A stretch of 64,000 bases of DNA from Bacteroidota bacterium (lineage in GTDB: Bacteria > Bacteroidota > Bacteroidia > Bacteroidales > Lentimicrobiaceae): contig JAEYSM010000058.1 of assembly GCA_023434665.1 (NCBI GenBank), positions 1-64,000 of the forward strand. The letters are read 5' to 3'. Below are positions 43,216 through 51,580 of this stretch, piece by piece. Position 1 is the stretch's first letter. Each line of letters starts with the position of its first letter. The notes beneath the pieces were generated by a model. That model was not told the DNA's origin, did no database searches, and saw nothing but the letters and a program-made list of their open reading frames with translations. The translations under genes and the position numbers were made by a program.

Positions 43216-43241
43216 TACCTTTGCACCTCTTTATAATTTTG
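43216..43241 (+). promoter_or_regulatory. Tandem -7 boxes of tgt
   Basis: TACCTTTG (43216-43223) and TAATTTTG (43234-43241) both match TAnnTTTG, 18 bases apart start to start, ahead of the ATG at 43252. Either or both may be used. Confidence 0.5.
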
Positions 43242-43251
43242 CTTATTGTTA

Positions 43252-44382
43252 ATGGATTTTAGATTAGAACACACTGATAGCCAATCGAATGCCCGAGCTG
43301 GTGTAATTACTACCGATCATGGTGACATTGCGACTCCTGTATTTATGCCTGTAGGAACAGCGGGTTCGGTAAAGGCAGTTCATATTAAAGACGTCAAATC
43401 TGACATTAAAGCTCGTATCATTTTAGGCAACACTTACCATCTTTATCTACGACCTGGAACTGACGTATTGATGGAAGCTGGTGGCCTTCATAAATTTAAC
43501 GGTTGGGATAGACCTATCTTAACGGACAGTGGAGGTTATCAGGTATATTCATTAACCGACCGCAGGAAAATGCATGAACAAGGAGTGACTTTCCAGTCTC
43601 ACATTGATGGTTCGAGACATTTGTTTTCTCCTGAGAAAGTCATTGATATTCAACGTTTGATTGGAGCCGATATAATGATGGCTTTTGATGAATGCACCCC
43701 TTATCCATGTGAGTATGAATATGCAAAAAGGTCGATGGAGCTCACTCATAGATGGCTCGATAGGTGCGTTGGCAGATTTAAGGAAACTGAAGGACTATAT
43801 GGTTACAGTCAGACATTATTCCCAATAGTTCAGGGTAGTGTTTACAAAGATCTGAGAAAAATCTCAGCCGAAAAGATAGCTTCTGTTGGAGCTGAAGGGA
43901 ATGCCATCGGAGGTCTATCAGTTGGCGAACCTGTTGAAATAATGTACGAATTTACTCAACTTGTTTGCGACATACTTCCAAAAGACAAACCACGTTATCT
44001 GATGGGTGTGGGCACACCCGCCAATATTCTTGAAGGAATTTCGCATGGAATTGATATGTTCGATTGTGTAATGCCTACTCGTAATGGAAGAAATGGCATG
44101 ATCTTCACATCCGAAGGCATTATTAACCTGAAGAACGAAAAATGGAAATATGATTTTTCTCCACTGGATTCAAATGGCCTGTCATTTGTAGATTCTGAAT
44201 ATAGCCGTGCTTATTTACGACATCTGTTTGTTTCAGGTGAAATTCTGGGACCAATGATCGCAAGTCAGCATAACCTGGCATTTTATTTATGGCTGGTCGA
44301 TACGGCAAGGGAAAAAATAGCAGATGGTACATTTTCTCAATGGAAAAATGTGATGGTTGAAAAAGTGAGCAGACGCATTTAA
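43252..44382 (+). CDS. tgt: Queuine tRNA-ribosyltransferase
   Basis: 376 residues from the ATG at 43252; a TTG at 43246 is the alternative. It has the Tgt signatures: NTYHLYLRPG, ILTDSGGYQVYSL (catalytic Asp in TDSGG), IGADIMMAFDECTPYP, GGLSVGEP and MGVGTPANILEGI with FDCVMPTRNGRNGM. The three-Cys zinc motif typical of bacterial Tgt (CxCxxC) is not visible; the FDCVMPTRNGRNGM and last ~90 residues carry few Cys, so zinc binding may be altered. It exchanges guanine for the queuine precursor in tRNA anticodons. Ten bases separate it from the LptF/G-type gene. Confidence 0.93.
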   Translation: MDFRLEHTDSQSNARAGVITTDHGDIATPVFMPVGTAGSVKAVHIKDVKSDIKARIILGNTYHLYLRPGTDVLMEAGGLHKFNGWDRPILTDSGGYQVYSLTDRRKMHEQGVTFQSHIDGSRHLFSPEKVIDIQRLIGADIMMAFDECTPYPCEYEYAKRSMELTHRWLDRCVGRFKETEGLYGYSQTLFPIVQGSVYKDLRKISAEKIASVGAEGNAIGGLSVGEPVEIMYEFTQLVCDILPKDKPRYLMGVGTPANILEGISHGIDMFDCVMPTRNGRNGMIFTSEGIINLKNEKWKYDFSPLDSNGLSFVDSEYSRAYLRHLFVSGEILGPMIASQHNLAFYLWLVDTAREKIADGTFSQWKNVMVEKVSRRI

Positions 44383-44392
44383 ACATATAACA

Positions 44393-45469
44393 ATGAAAAA
44401 ACTGGATATTTATATAATCCGGAAATTCCTCGGCACTTTCTTCTATGCTATCGCTCTGTTATCGGTTATTATTATAATATTCGACTTTTCGGAGAAAATT
44501 GATGATTTTATTGAGAAAAAACCCTCAGTTTATGCTATCGCCTTTGAATATTATGCCAATTTCATTCCCTTCTTCATAAATAAATTCAGCGCACTTTTTA
44601 CTTTTATTGCAGTCATCTTCTTTACTTCAAAAATGGCATCAGACACAGAGATCATTGCCATACTGAACAGTGGGGTTAGTTTTAACAGATTGCTACGTCC
44701 GTACCTGATTGCAGCATCTTTCCTTGCCCTTTTTTCATTCGTTCTTACCAATTTTGTTATACCTGAAACAAGCCAGAATATGCAGGTATTTCAGAAGAAA
44801 TATTTGAAAGACCAACGAAGCAGAACTCAAAATAACATTCATATCCAGATTGATCCTGGAGTCTTTGCTTATGTTGAAAGCTTCAACGCTACAAATAATA
44901 CCGGCTTCAAATTTTCGCTCGAGACTTTTGGTGAAAAAGGTATGGAATCGAAGTTGACAGGGGATTACCTGAAATGGGATAGTACGAAAAACAATTGGAC
45001 AGTCGAAAACTATTTAATAAGAGACATCACCGAAAAAGGAGAAAATATCCATCGGGGATCTGCAATAGATACCACCCTTAAACTGACTCCTGATGATTTT
45101 AATATGGATGTCGATTATGCAGTTTACATGAACTTCTTTGAATTAAGAGATTATATAGAAATGGAAAAAATCAGAGGCTCGGGAAATTTATTAAAGTTTC
45201 AGGTTGAGAAACACTCCAGAACTGCTTTTCCATTCGCTACAATAATACTCACAATCATAGGCGTTTCGTTGTCATCACGAAAAGTTCGCGGAGGGATGGG
45301 CTTAAATTTGGGAATAGGCATCACAATCTGTTTTGCATTCATTCTATTTATGCAAGTGACCACTGTTTTTGCCACATATAGTAACCTTCCCCCGATAATT
45401 GCTGTTTGGATACCTAATATAATATTTGGATTACTGGCGATCTACCTGCTTAAGGTTGCACCTAAATAA
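44393..45469 (+). CDS. LptF/LptG family permease
   Basis: 358 residues: an N-terminal pair of membrane helices, another pair near 55-120, a periplasmic domain (about 130-255) and two or three C-terminal helices. YIIRKFLGTFFYA, the FINKFSALFTFIAVIFF segment and FPFATIILTIIGVSLSSRKVRGG match the YjgP/YjgQ family. LptF and LptG pull LPS out of the inner membrane in the Lpt transporter. Whether it is LptF or LptG is not clear. It follows tgt with 10 bases between, a common Bacteroidota pairing. Confidence 0.9.
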   Translation: MKKLDIYIIRKFLGTFFYAIALLSVIIIIFDFSEKIDDFIEKKPSVYAIAFEYYANFIPFFINKFSALFTFIAVIFFTSKMASDTEIIAILNSGVSFNRLLRPYLIAASFLALFSFVLTNFVIPETSQNMQVFQKKYLKDQRSRTQNNIHIQIDPGVFAYVESFNATNNTGFKFSLETFGEKGMESKLTGDYLKWDSTKNNWTVENYLIRDITEKGENIHRGSAIDTTLKLTPDDFNMDVDYAVYMNFFELRDYIEMEKIRGSGNLLKFQVEKHSRTAFPFATIILTIIGVSLSSRKVRGGMGLNLGIGITICFAFILFMQVTTVFATYSNLPPIIAVWIPNIIFGLLAIYLLKVAPK

Positions 45470-45498
45470 CCTGAAGAATAAGGTTAATCATCTAAAAC

Positions 45499-46311
45499 CT
45501 AAACTAGTATCCTGGTCACTCGATATTCAAAATCTTTCAAAAATTCAAGATTATCTGGTTTCTCTTCAAATAAACCAAAAATACTTGAACCGCTTCCACT
45601 CATTGCAGCATAAAATGCACCGTTTTCATAAAGTTTCTCTTTAATGTCTGCAAGAACAGGGTATTCAGAAAAAACAGGTTCTTCAAAATCATTAAAAATC
45701 AACTTTGGCCATTCATTATAATTATTAATTATTTTCTTTGGTTCAGGTAGCCTTTGACCTGAAGGCTTTACTTTGTTATAAGCCCATGCCGTTGAGACAG
45801 CAATATCTGGCAAAACTATAACCACATGAAAAGGTGGGAACTGTATGAAACGGTGAGTGGCAATACCTGTACCCTCGATTAACTGGGGCTTATTGGCAAC
45901 AAAGAAAGGACAATCACTTCCAAGCATCATAGCCAGATCCTCAAGCTCATTGTTACAAAATTTTAAGCCAAATAACCTTCTTAAGAGTATCAGAGTAAAG
46001 GACGCATCCGAAGAGCCTCCACCTAAGCCTGAACCGGGAGGAATTAACTTATGAAGATGAATTTTAACTTCATGAATTGGATAATTCCTTTTCATCAATT
46101 CATAAGCCTGAAGGCTCAAATTCTTATTGCAAGTCGAATCTATCTCAATCCCAGAAGAATAAAAAGTAAAATTATCACTTGAAGGAACAATCTCAAGTAT
46201 ATCGCAAAAAGCAACAGGCACCATGATACTCTCAATATTATGGTATCCATCACTTCTTTTTTCAATGACTCTTAAGCCTATATTTATCTTGCCATTTGGA
46301 AAGACTATCAT
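45499..46311 (-). CDS. ispE: 4-(cytidine 5'-diphospho)-2-C-methyl-D-erythritol kinase
   Basis: 270 residues from the ATG at 46311; an ATG two codons upstream is also possible. GHMP-kinase motifs: FPNGKINIGLRVIEKR at the start, PPGSGLGGGSSDASF (ATP loop) and AAMSGSGSSIFGLF near the end. It carries out the kinase step of the methylerythritol phosphate isoprenoid pathway. A TACATTTG box (46329-46336, minus) lies 17 bases upstream. It is convergent with the LptF/G-type gene. Confidence 0.93.
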   Translation of the reverse strand: MIVFPNGKINIGLRVIEKRSDGYHNIESIMVPVAFCDILEIVPSSDNFTFYSSGIEIDSTCNKNLSLQAYELMKRNYPIHEVKIHLHKLIPPGSGLGGGSSDASFTLILLRRLFGLKFCNNELEDLAMMLGSDCPFFVANKPQLIEGTGIATHRFIQFPPFHVVIVLPDIAVSTAWAYNKVKPSGQRLPEPKKIINNYNEWPKLIFNDFEEPVFSEYPVLADIKEKLYENGAFYAAMSGSGSSIFGLFEEKPDNLEFLKDFEYRVTRILV

Positions 46312-46388
46312 ACCCATAGCGTGTTGTACAAATGTAACAAAATAACCCCTCAAAGAAAAAACATGCTGAGCAGATTATCGTTTTAATT

Positions 46389-46396
46389 TAACTTTG
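46389..46396 (+). promoter_or_regulatory. -7 box of the GH3-family gene
   Basis: TAACTTTG, a TAnnTTTG match, 17 bases before the ATG at 46414, in the gap shared with divergent ispE. Confidence 0.45.
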
Positions 46397-46413
46397 TACA
46401 TTATAATATATTT

Positions 46414-47925
46414 ATGACGATCATCAATTCAATGATTTCCTGGTTCATGAAGAAGCGTGTGCATCAGATTGAACTATTCATGAAATATCCTCATGATGTT
46501 CAGGAGGAATGGTTTAGAAAATTAATCCAGTCAGGGAAACAGACCTCATGGGGTAAAACTCATGGTTATGATTCAATATCCAATTATGAGCAATTTATTA
46601 ACCGAGTGGAAATTACTGATTACGAGGATTTGAAACCCTATATAGATCGTTTACGTAAAGGTGAACAATATTTGTTATGGAATTCCGAAATTAAGTGGTT
46701 TGCTAAATCCTCAGGAACCACAAGTGATAAAAGCAAATTCATTCCTGTAAGTCAGGAATCCCTTGATGAATGCCATTTCAAGGGTGGAAAGGATCTTCTT
46801 TCCATCTACTGTAACCTTAACGAAGACACTAAAATCTTTTCTGGCCAGTTTCTGGGTATGGGTGGCACTCATATTTCTGATAATCCTGAGATAGGCACTT
46901 ATGTAGGCGATGTTTCAGCAATAATTATGGAAAATCTGCCATCCTGGGTTGAATTGATGAGGACACCCGATCTTTCAATTGCTCTTATGAATGAGTGGGA
47001 AAAGAAAATACAAAAAATCGCTTCAGTAACCAGTAAAGAAGATGTAACTAATATTACAGGCGTGCCATCGTGGATGTTGGTTTTACTTAAAAGGATTCTG
47101 GAACTTACCGGCAAAAAAAATATACTGGAAGTATGGCCGAATCTTGAGCTCTTTGTCCATGGTGGAGTGGGATTTCTCCCCTATCGGCAACAGTTTGAAC
47201 AAATAATAGGAGGTAAAATCCACTACCTGGAAACCTATAATGCGTCCGAAGGGTTCTTTGGAATTCAGGATCGTTTTGATTCAGACGATATGTTACTTAT
47301 GCTTGATTATGGGATTTTTTATGAATTTATCCCGTTAAGTGAAACCGGCCAATCAACACAATATGCAATTCCTCTCCATGAAGTAAAGTGTGGAGAAAAT
47401 TATGCTATGATCATTACAACCAACTCAGGATTGTGGCGATATCAGATTGGAGATACCATTACTTTTACCTCCACATGCCCCTATAGAATTAAAATAACCG
47501 GAAGGACACGTAATTTCATAAATGCTTTTGGCGAAGAACTTATTGTTGATAATGCAGTAAAAGCAATAAATAAAGCATGTGATAAAACCGGGGCGATAAT
47601 CAATGAATTTACGGCAGCTCCAATTTATTTCAGTGACAATACTAGTGGAGCACACGAATGGCTTATAGAATTCGAAAAAGAACCTTCAGATATTGCTTAT
47701 TTTAATGAAGTACTTGACAATGCACTTAAAGCACTAAATTCTGACTATGAAGCAAAACGATATCAGAATATGGTATTAAGTGAACCTATCATCAGAGCAC
47801 TGCCTAAAGGAACATTTTATCGCTGGTTAAAAGAAAATAACCGGCTTGGTGGACAGTATAAAGTGCCACGATTATCCAATAACCGAAAAATCATTGAGGA
47901 AATATTAATAATAAGCCAGAAATAG
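46414..47925 (+). CDS. GH3 family acyl-adenylate enzyme
   Basis: 503 residues. It matches the GH3 family through the N-terminal YEDLKPYIDRLRKGEQYLL, the AMP-binding loop FAKSSGTTSDKSKFIPVS, an LETYNASEGFFGIQDR block, LWRYQIGDTITFTS and ITGRTRNFINAFGEELIVDNAVKAI. Plant GH3 enzymes couple amino acids to acids such as auxin; the bacterial role is unknown, so the substrate is open. It is transcribed divergently from ispE and stands as a single gene. Confidence 0.88.
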   Translation: MTIINSMISWFMKKRVHQIELFMKYPHDVQEEWFRKLIQSGKQTSWGKTHGYDSISNYEQFINRVEITDYEDLKPYIDRLRKGEQYLLWNSEIKWFAKSSGTTSDKSKFIPVSQESLDECHFKGGKDLLSIYCNLNEDTKIFSGQFLGMGGTHISDNPEIGTYVGDVSAIIMENLPSWVELMRTPDLSIALMNEWEKKIQKIASVTSKEDVTNITGVPSWMLVLLKRILELTGKKNILEVWPNLELFVHGGVGFLPYRQQFEQIIGGKIHYLETYNASEGFFGIQDRFDSDDMLLMLDYGIFYEFIPLSETGQSTQYAIPLHEVKCGENYAMIITTNSGLWRYQIGDTITFTSTCPYRIKITGRTRNFINAFGEELIVDNAVKAINKACDKTGAIINEFTAAPIYFSDNTSGAHEWLIEFEKEPSDIAYFNEVLDNALKALNSDYEAKRYQNMVLSEPIIRALPKGTFYRWLKENNRLGGQYKVPRLSNNRKIIEEILIISQK

Positions 47926-48013
47926 TCTCCTATGGTTTAAATTATTCTATGGTTTTTAATTAAAAAGCTTCTTATTGAACCAAGTTTTTAAGTGTAATTG
48001 TCGGGCATTTCTT

Positions 48014-48021
48014 TACCTTTG
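48014..48021 (+). promoter_or_regulatory. -7 box of the deoxynucleoside kinase gene
   Basis: TACCTTTG, a TAnnTTTG match, 49 bases before the ATG at 48070. It sits inside the longer possible frame from 47998, so that earlier start is unlikely. Confidence 0.5.
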
Positions 48022-48069
48022 CTTAACTCATTTGTATTTGAATTATTAAAGGTTAATAAACTGACAATT

Positions 48070-48684
48070 ATGCATATAGCCATTGCCGGGAATATAGGCT
48101 CCGGAAAAACGACCTTAACAGGATTGCTTGCAAAACATTTTGGCTGGCAACCTCATTTTGAAGATGTAGAAACCAATCCTTACCTTCCTGCCTTTTATGA
48201 TGACATGCAGAGATGGTCATTCAATCTTCAGATTTATTTCCTGAACAGCAGATTCCGCCAAATTGTGGATATCAGGAAAAGTGGAAAAACCGTAGTGCAG
48301 GATCGCACTATATATGAGGATGCATATATATTTGCCGCAAACTTACATTCAATGACATTAATGACAACCCGTGATTATGATAATTACGTGTCGTTGTTTG
48401 AGTTGATGAGCTCCTTTGTGCAGCCTCCCGATCTTCTGATATATCTGAGGGCAAGCGTTCCTACACTGGTAAATCAAATTCAGAAAAGAGGACGCGATTA
48501 TGAAAACTCTATCAGAATCGATTATCTGAAAAGTTTAAATGATCGTTATGAAGCCTGGATTGAGAAATATGATCTGGGAAAACTACTGATAGTGGAAGTA
48601 GATAATCTGAACTTCTCTGAAAGGCCTGAGGATCTCGCCAGTATCATAGAAAAAATAAATGCAGAAATTCATGGACTATTTTGA
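48070..48684 (+). CDS. Deoxynucleoside kinase family protein
   Basis: 204 residues from the ATG at 48070. The P-loop GNIGSGKTTL is followed by FEDVETNPYLPAFYDD, the DRTIYEDAYIFA motif (DRS/T) and the LID region QKRGRDYENSI. These are the marks of the dCK/dGK-type kinases that phosphorylate deoxynucleosides for salvage. The preferred base cannot be told. Its end overlaps kdsB by 14 bases, so the two are probably cotranscribed. Confidence 0.92.
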   Translation: MHIAIAGNIGSGKTTLTGLLAKHFGWQPHFEDVETNPYLPAFYDDMQRWSFNLQIYFLNSRFRQIVDIRKSGKTVVQDRTIYEDAYIFAANLHSMTLMTTRDYDNYVSLFELMSSFVQPPDLLIYLRASVPTLVNQIQKRGRDYENSIRIDYLKSLNDRYEAWIEKYDLGKLLIVEVDNLNFSERPEDLASIIEKINAEIHGLF

Positions 48685-49435
48685 CATTTCAGCGGTAGGT
48701 ATCATTCCGGCACGTTATGCTTCAACACGTTTTCCCGGCAAACCATTAGCCCGGATAAACGGTGTTAGCATGGTCGAAAGAGTCTATAGACAAGCTTCTC
48801 TCACTACTAAATTAAAAAGTGTTATTGTTGCCACTGACGACCAGAGGATTCTCGATCATGTAAAATCTTTTGGTGGAAGAGTCATTATGACTTCTTCCTC
48901 TCATTTATCGGGAACTGATAGGATTGAAGAAGTAATATCTAAACTTGAGGCAAACTCAGAAATTTATGATGTTGCTATTAATATTCAGGGAGATGAACCA
49001 TTCATACATCCTTCGCAAATAGAGAGTGTTATAGAGATTTTCCAAAACCCTTCTGCTGAGATTGGCACACTTATAAAACAGCTCAATAACAATGATGACC
49101 TGTTCAATCCAAATGTGGTGAAGGTAGTAGTTGATGGTCATGGAAAAGCAATGTATTTCAGCCGCTCCCCTATTCCGTTTGTAAGAAATGCCACTTCCGA
49201 CCAATGGATGAAAGATCATGTTTTCTATAAACACATAGGAATTTATGGATACAGAACCGACACATTGAAAGAAATCACTGCCCTGAAAACCGCCCCGCTC
49301 GAAGCCTCCGAATCCTTAGAACAATTAAGGTGGATGTTCAACGGATATACAATCTACACTACAGTAACTGAAATTGATACTATTGGCATCGACACACCTG
49401 AAGATTTATCAAAACTTATTAACAATCCTTGCTAA
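48671..49435 (+). CDS. kdsB: 3-deoxy-manno-octulosonate cytidylyltransferase
   Basis: 254 residues from the ATG at 48671; an ATG at 48659 would add four. It has GIIPARYASTRFPGKPLA at the start, VATDD, NIQGDEPFI, YFSRSPIPFVR and KHIGIYGYR, then LRWMFNGYTI and IDTPEDL near the end. It makes CMP-Kdo for LPS inner core synthesis. It overlaps the kinase gene and ends seven bases into a longer alternative frame of the next gene. Confidence 0.95.
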   Translation: MDYFDISAVGIIPARYASTRFPGKPLARINGVSMVERVYRQASLTTKLKSVIVATDDQRILDHVKSFGGRVIMTSSSHLSGTDRIEEVISKLEANSEIYDVAINIQGDEPFIHPSQIESVIEIFQNPSAEIGTLIKQLNNNDDLFNPNVVKVVVDGHGKAMYFSRSPIPFVRNATSDQWMKDHVFYKHIGIYGYRTDTLKEITALKTAPLEASESLEQLRWMFNGYTIYTTVTEIDTIGIDTPEDLSKLINNPC

Positions 49436-49476
49436 AGTCAGTATCTGCCCGTATCTTAGCACCGCAGACAAATAAC

Positions 49477-50451
49477 ATGAAAACATTAGCTAAGCAAATC
49501 AGCAATCTGCTGTTTGACCATGATTGTGTAATTGTCCCTGGGTTAGGTGGCTTTATAACCAATTATAAACCAGCAACAATCCATCCTCATCATCATATTT
49601 TTAATCCGCCTTCCAAGCAAATAAGCTTTAATGCAGTACTTACCCATAATGACGGAGTACTGATAAATTCTTATGTTGTACATTACGGTATAAGTTATGG
49701 TCAGGCAGGAAAAGCAATTGATTCAGCAGTCCGTAGCATAAGAATCTCCCTTCTCAAAGGAGAAAGCATTACACTTGAAAATGTTGGCATCCTGAAATCA
49801 AATACTGAAAATAATATCGAGTTTAAGTCTTTTACCAATATTAATTATCTTGGTGATGCTTTTGGATTGCCAAGATTCGACTTTTATCCTGTTAACAGGG
49901 AACAGTACAATTCAGTAGCTGGCTTAAGCAGACCCGCAGTGAGAAAAACAATGAGGTGGGCTGCTATCCTCGTGCCTCTTGTAGCAATAGCCTTATGGAC
50001 AACCAATAATCCTAACACTTTCAGTAAAATTCAAAATAACTACGCAGGCTTAGTCACAACTCCTGAAAAGACCATTAGTATTCCTGCCCGATCTTCTGAA
50101 AAGACAGTGAATTATGATGATCATCAGAAGCAAGAGCTCAATGGAACTATTACCAATTCAGTTAGTGAAACCCAACTTCCCGAAAAACCAATTGCAGCAG
50201 AGGTTATAGAGAACAAAACCATTTTTCATATAGTCGCAGGGGCTTTCAGTATCCCTGAAAATGCTGAAAGACTTGTTAATGATTTGAAAAAACAAGGCTT
50301 TGAAAGTGCAACTATTGTAGGAAAGAATGGCAAAGATCTCCTTATCGTTAGTATTGCCAATTATACTGATAAAGTTTCTGCAGATTCTAAACTCATCGAA
50401 ATTAAGCAGAATGATTTCCCCGAAGCATGGCTGCTTGAAAAAACCAACTAA
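49477..50451 (+). CDS. Membrane protein with HU-like (CCDC81) domains and C-terminal SPOR domain
   Basis: 324 residues from the ATG at 49477. The first ~140 residues resemble the HU-CCDC81 type pair: QISNLLFDHDCVIVPGLGGFI and a second half with GISYGQAGKAIDSAV and ITLENVGILKSN. One membrane helix (about 172-190) follows. After a Thr/Lys/Glu-rich linker comes a ~75-residue SPOR domain (FHIVAGAFSIPENAERLV to the end) that should bind denuded glycan strands at the septum. The domain pairing is seen in Bacteroidota, where it is thought to link septal wall to a cytoplasmic HU-type module. Its function is untested. Confidence 0.82.
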   Translation: MKTLAKQISNLLFDHDCVIVPGLGGFITNYKPATIHPHHHIFNPPSKQISFNAVLTHNDGVLINSYVVHYGISYGQAGKAIDSAVRSIRISLLKGESITLENVGILKSNTENNIEFKSFTNINYLGDAFGLPRFDFYPVNREQYNSVAGLSRPAVRKTMRWAAILVPLVAIALWTTNNPNTFSKIQNNYAGLVTTPEKTISIPARSSEKTVNYDDHQKQELNGTITNSVSETQLPEKPIAAEVIENKTIFHIVAGAFSIPENAERLVNDLKKQGFESATIVGKNGKDLLIVSIANYTDKVSADSKLIEIKQNDFPEAWLLEKTN

Positions 50452-50462
50452 TACTTTCTGAG

Positions 50463-51116
50463 ATGCCTAAAAAGAAACATGCACGTTTTGCAGAAAATGC
50501 AACGTTTCCCCATATGTTTCAACTTTCCTTCGATGATATTCAAAAAGGCTTTTCCGGAAAAGGGCATTGGTCTGAATTTTTTGGTAACAACAATCCAATA
50601 ATATTAGAATTGGGATGCGGCAAGGGCGAATATATTGTAGCTCTTTCATCAAAGTATCCCGATATCAATTTTATTGGAATGGATATAAAAGGTGCACGCA
50701 TGTGGCGCGGTGCAAAAAGTACTTTCCAAAATAATAGTAAGAATGCTGCTTTCGTAAGGACAAGAATCGATCAGATTGAAGGGGTGTTTGCAGAAAATGA
50801 AGTTTCCGGAATCTGGATAACATTCCCTGACCCTCAACCGGTTAAAGCACGTAAACGGTTAACCTCACCTATGTTTCTTGATAGATATAGAAAATTTACC
50901 AAACCTGGGAGTATCGTACACCTGAAAACGGACAATGAAGATTTTTTCAAATATACACTTTCAGTTATCGAAGAGCAGAACCTTGAATTGCTTCTACATA
51001 CTTTTGATTTATATAATAGCAATCTTACAGATGATGTGATGCTGACGCAAACACACTATGAAAAAATCTTTCTCAGTCAAGGAATGCCTATTAAATATTT
51101 GAGATTTAGGTTATAG
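50463..51116 (+). CDS. trmB: tRNA (guanine-N7-)-methyltransferase
   Basis: 217 residues. SAM site ILELGCGKGEYIVAL, then FIGMDIKGARMWRGAK, WITFPDPQPVKARKRLTSP (the PDPWPKxRH-type motif with Q for W) and LKTDNEDFFKY. It places m7G46 in the variable loop of tRNAs. Eleven bases follow the SPOR gene. The start at 50463 gives a basic MPKKKHARFAENATFPHMF N terminus usual for the family. Confidence 0.94.
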   Translation: MPKKKHARFAENATFPHMFQLSFDDIQKGFSGKGHWSEFFGNNNPIILELGCGKGEYIVALSSKYPDINFIGMDIKGARMWRGAKSTFQNNSKNAAFVRTRIDQIEGVFAENEVSGIWITFPDPQPVKARKRLTSPMFLDRYRKFTKPGSIVHLKTDNEDFFKYTLSVIEEQNLELLLHTFDLYNSNLTDDVMLTQTHYEKIFLSQGMPIKYLRFRL

Positions 51117-51154
51117 TTTAAGCCTGACAGGCTGTCTTTATTCAACCCATCAAA

Positions 51155-51499
51155 ATGAACGACAATTCTTTTTTTTACCGGGTTTATGAAGTTGTAAAGT
51201 TAATTCCATACGGCAAAGTGACCAGTTACGGTGCGATAGCAGGATATCTGGGTACAAAAGGCTCTTCGCGAATGGTGGGCTGGGCATTGAATGCTTCCCA
51301 TATTTCACTTGAACAAATACCTGCTCATAGAGTGGTTAACCGCAATGGACAACTGACAGGGAAGCATCATTTCAGAGGATCCGGTTTAATGCAGCAATTA
51401 TTGGAAAATGAAGGCATTGTTGTTGAAAACGATCAGATAGTAAACTTTAAAGATGTTTTCTGGGATCCGATAGAGCTCGATAAAGATATCATTCTTTAA
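51155..51499 (+). CDS. Alkyltransferase-like (ATL) MGMT-family protein
   Basis: 114 residues, covering only the DNA-binding C-terminal domain of O6-methylguanine methyltransferase. RVYEVVKLIPYGKVTSYGAIA and a IPAHRVVNRNGQLTG motif are present. The reactive Cys of PCHRV is replaced by Ala, so it cannot accept an alkyl group. Such proteins bind O6-alkylguanine and flag it for nucleotide excision repair. Confidence 0.9.
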   Translation: MNDNSFFYRVYEVVKLIPYGKVTSYGAIAGYLGTKGSSRMVGWALNASHISLEQIPAHRVVNRNGQLTGKHHFRGSGLMQQLLENEGIVVENDQIVNFKDVFWDPIELDKDIIL

Positions 51500-51580
51500 T
51501 GGCATGTTAATTGCAAAGGTTTTGCGTACAATAAAATCTCTTATCTTTACACAATCTAAATAAAGCTTACTTAACTCTAT

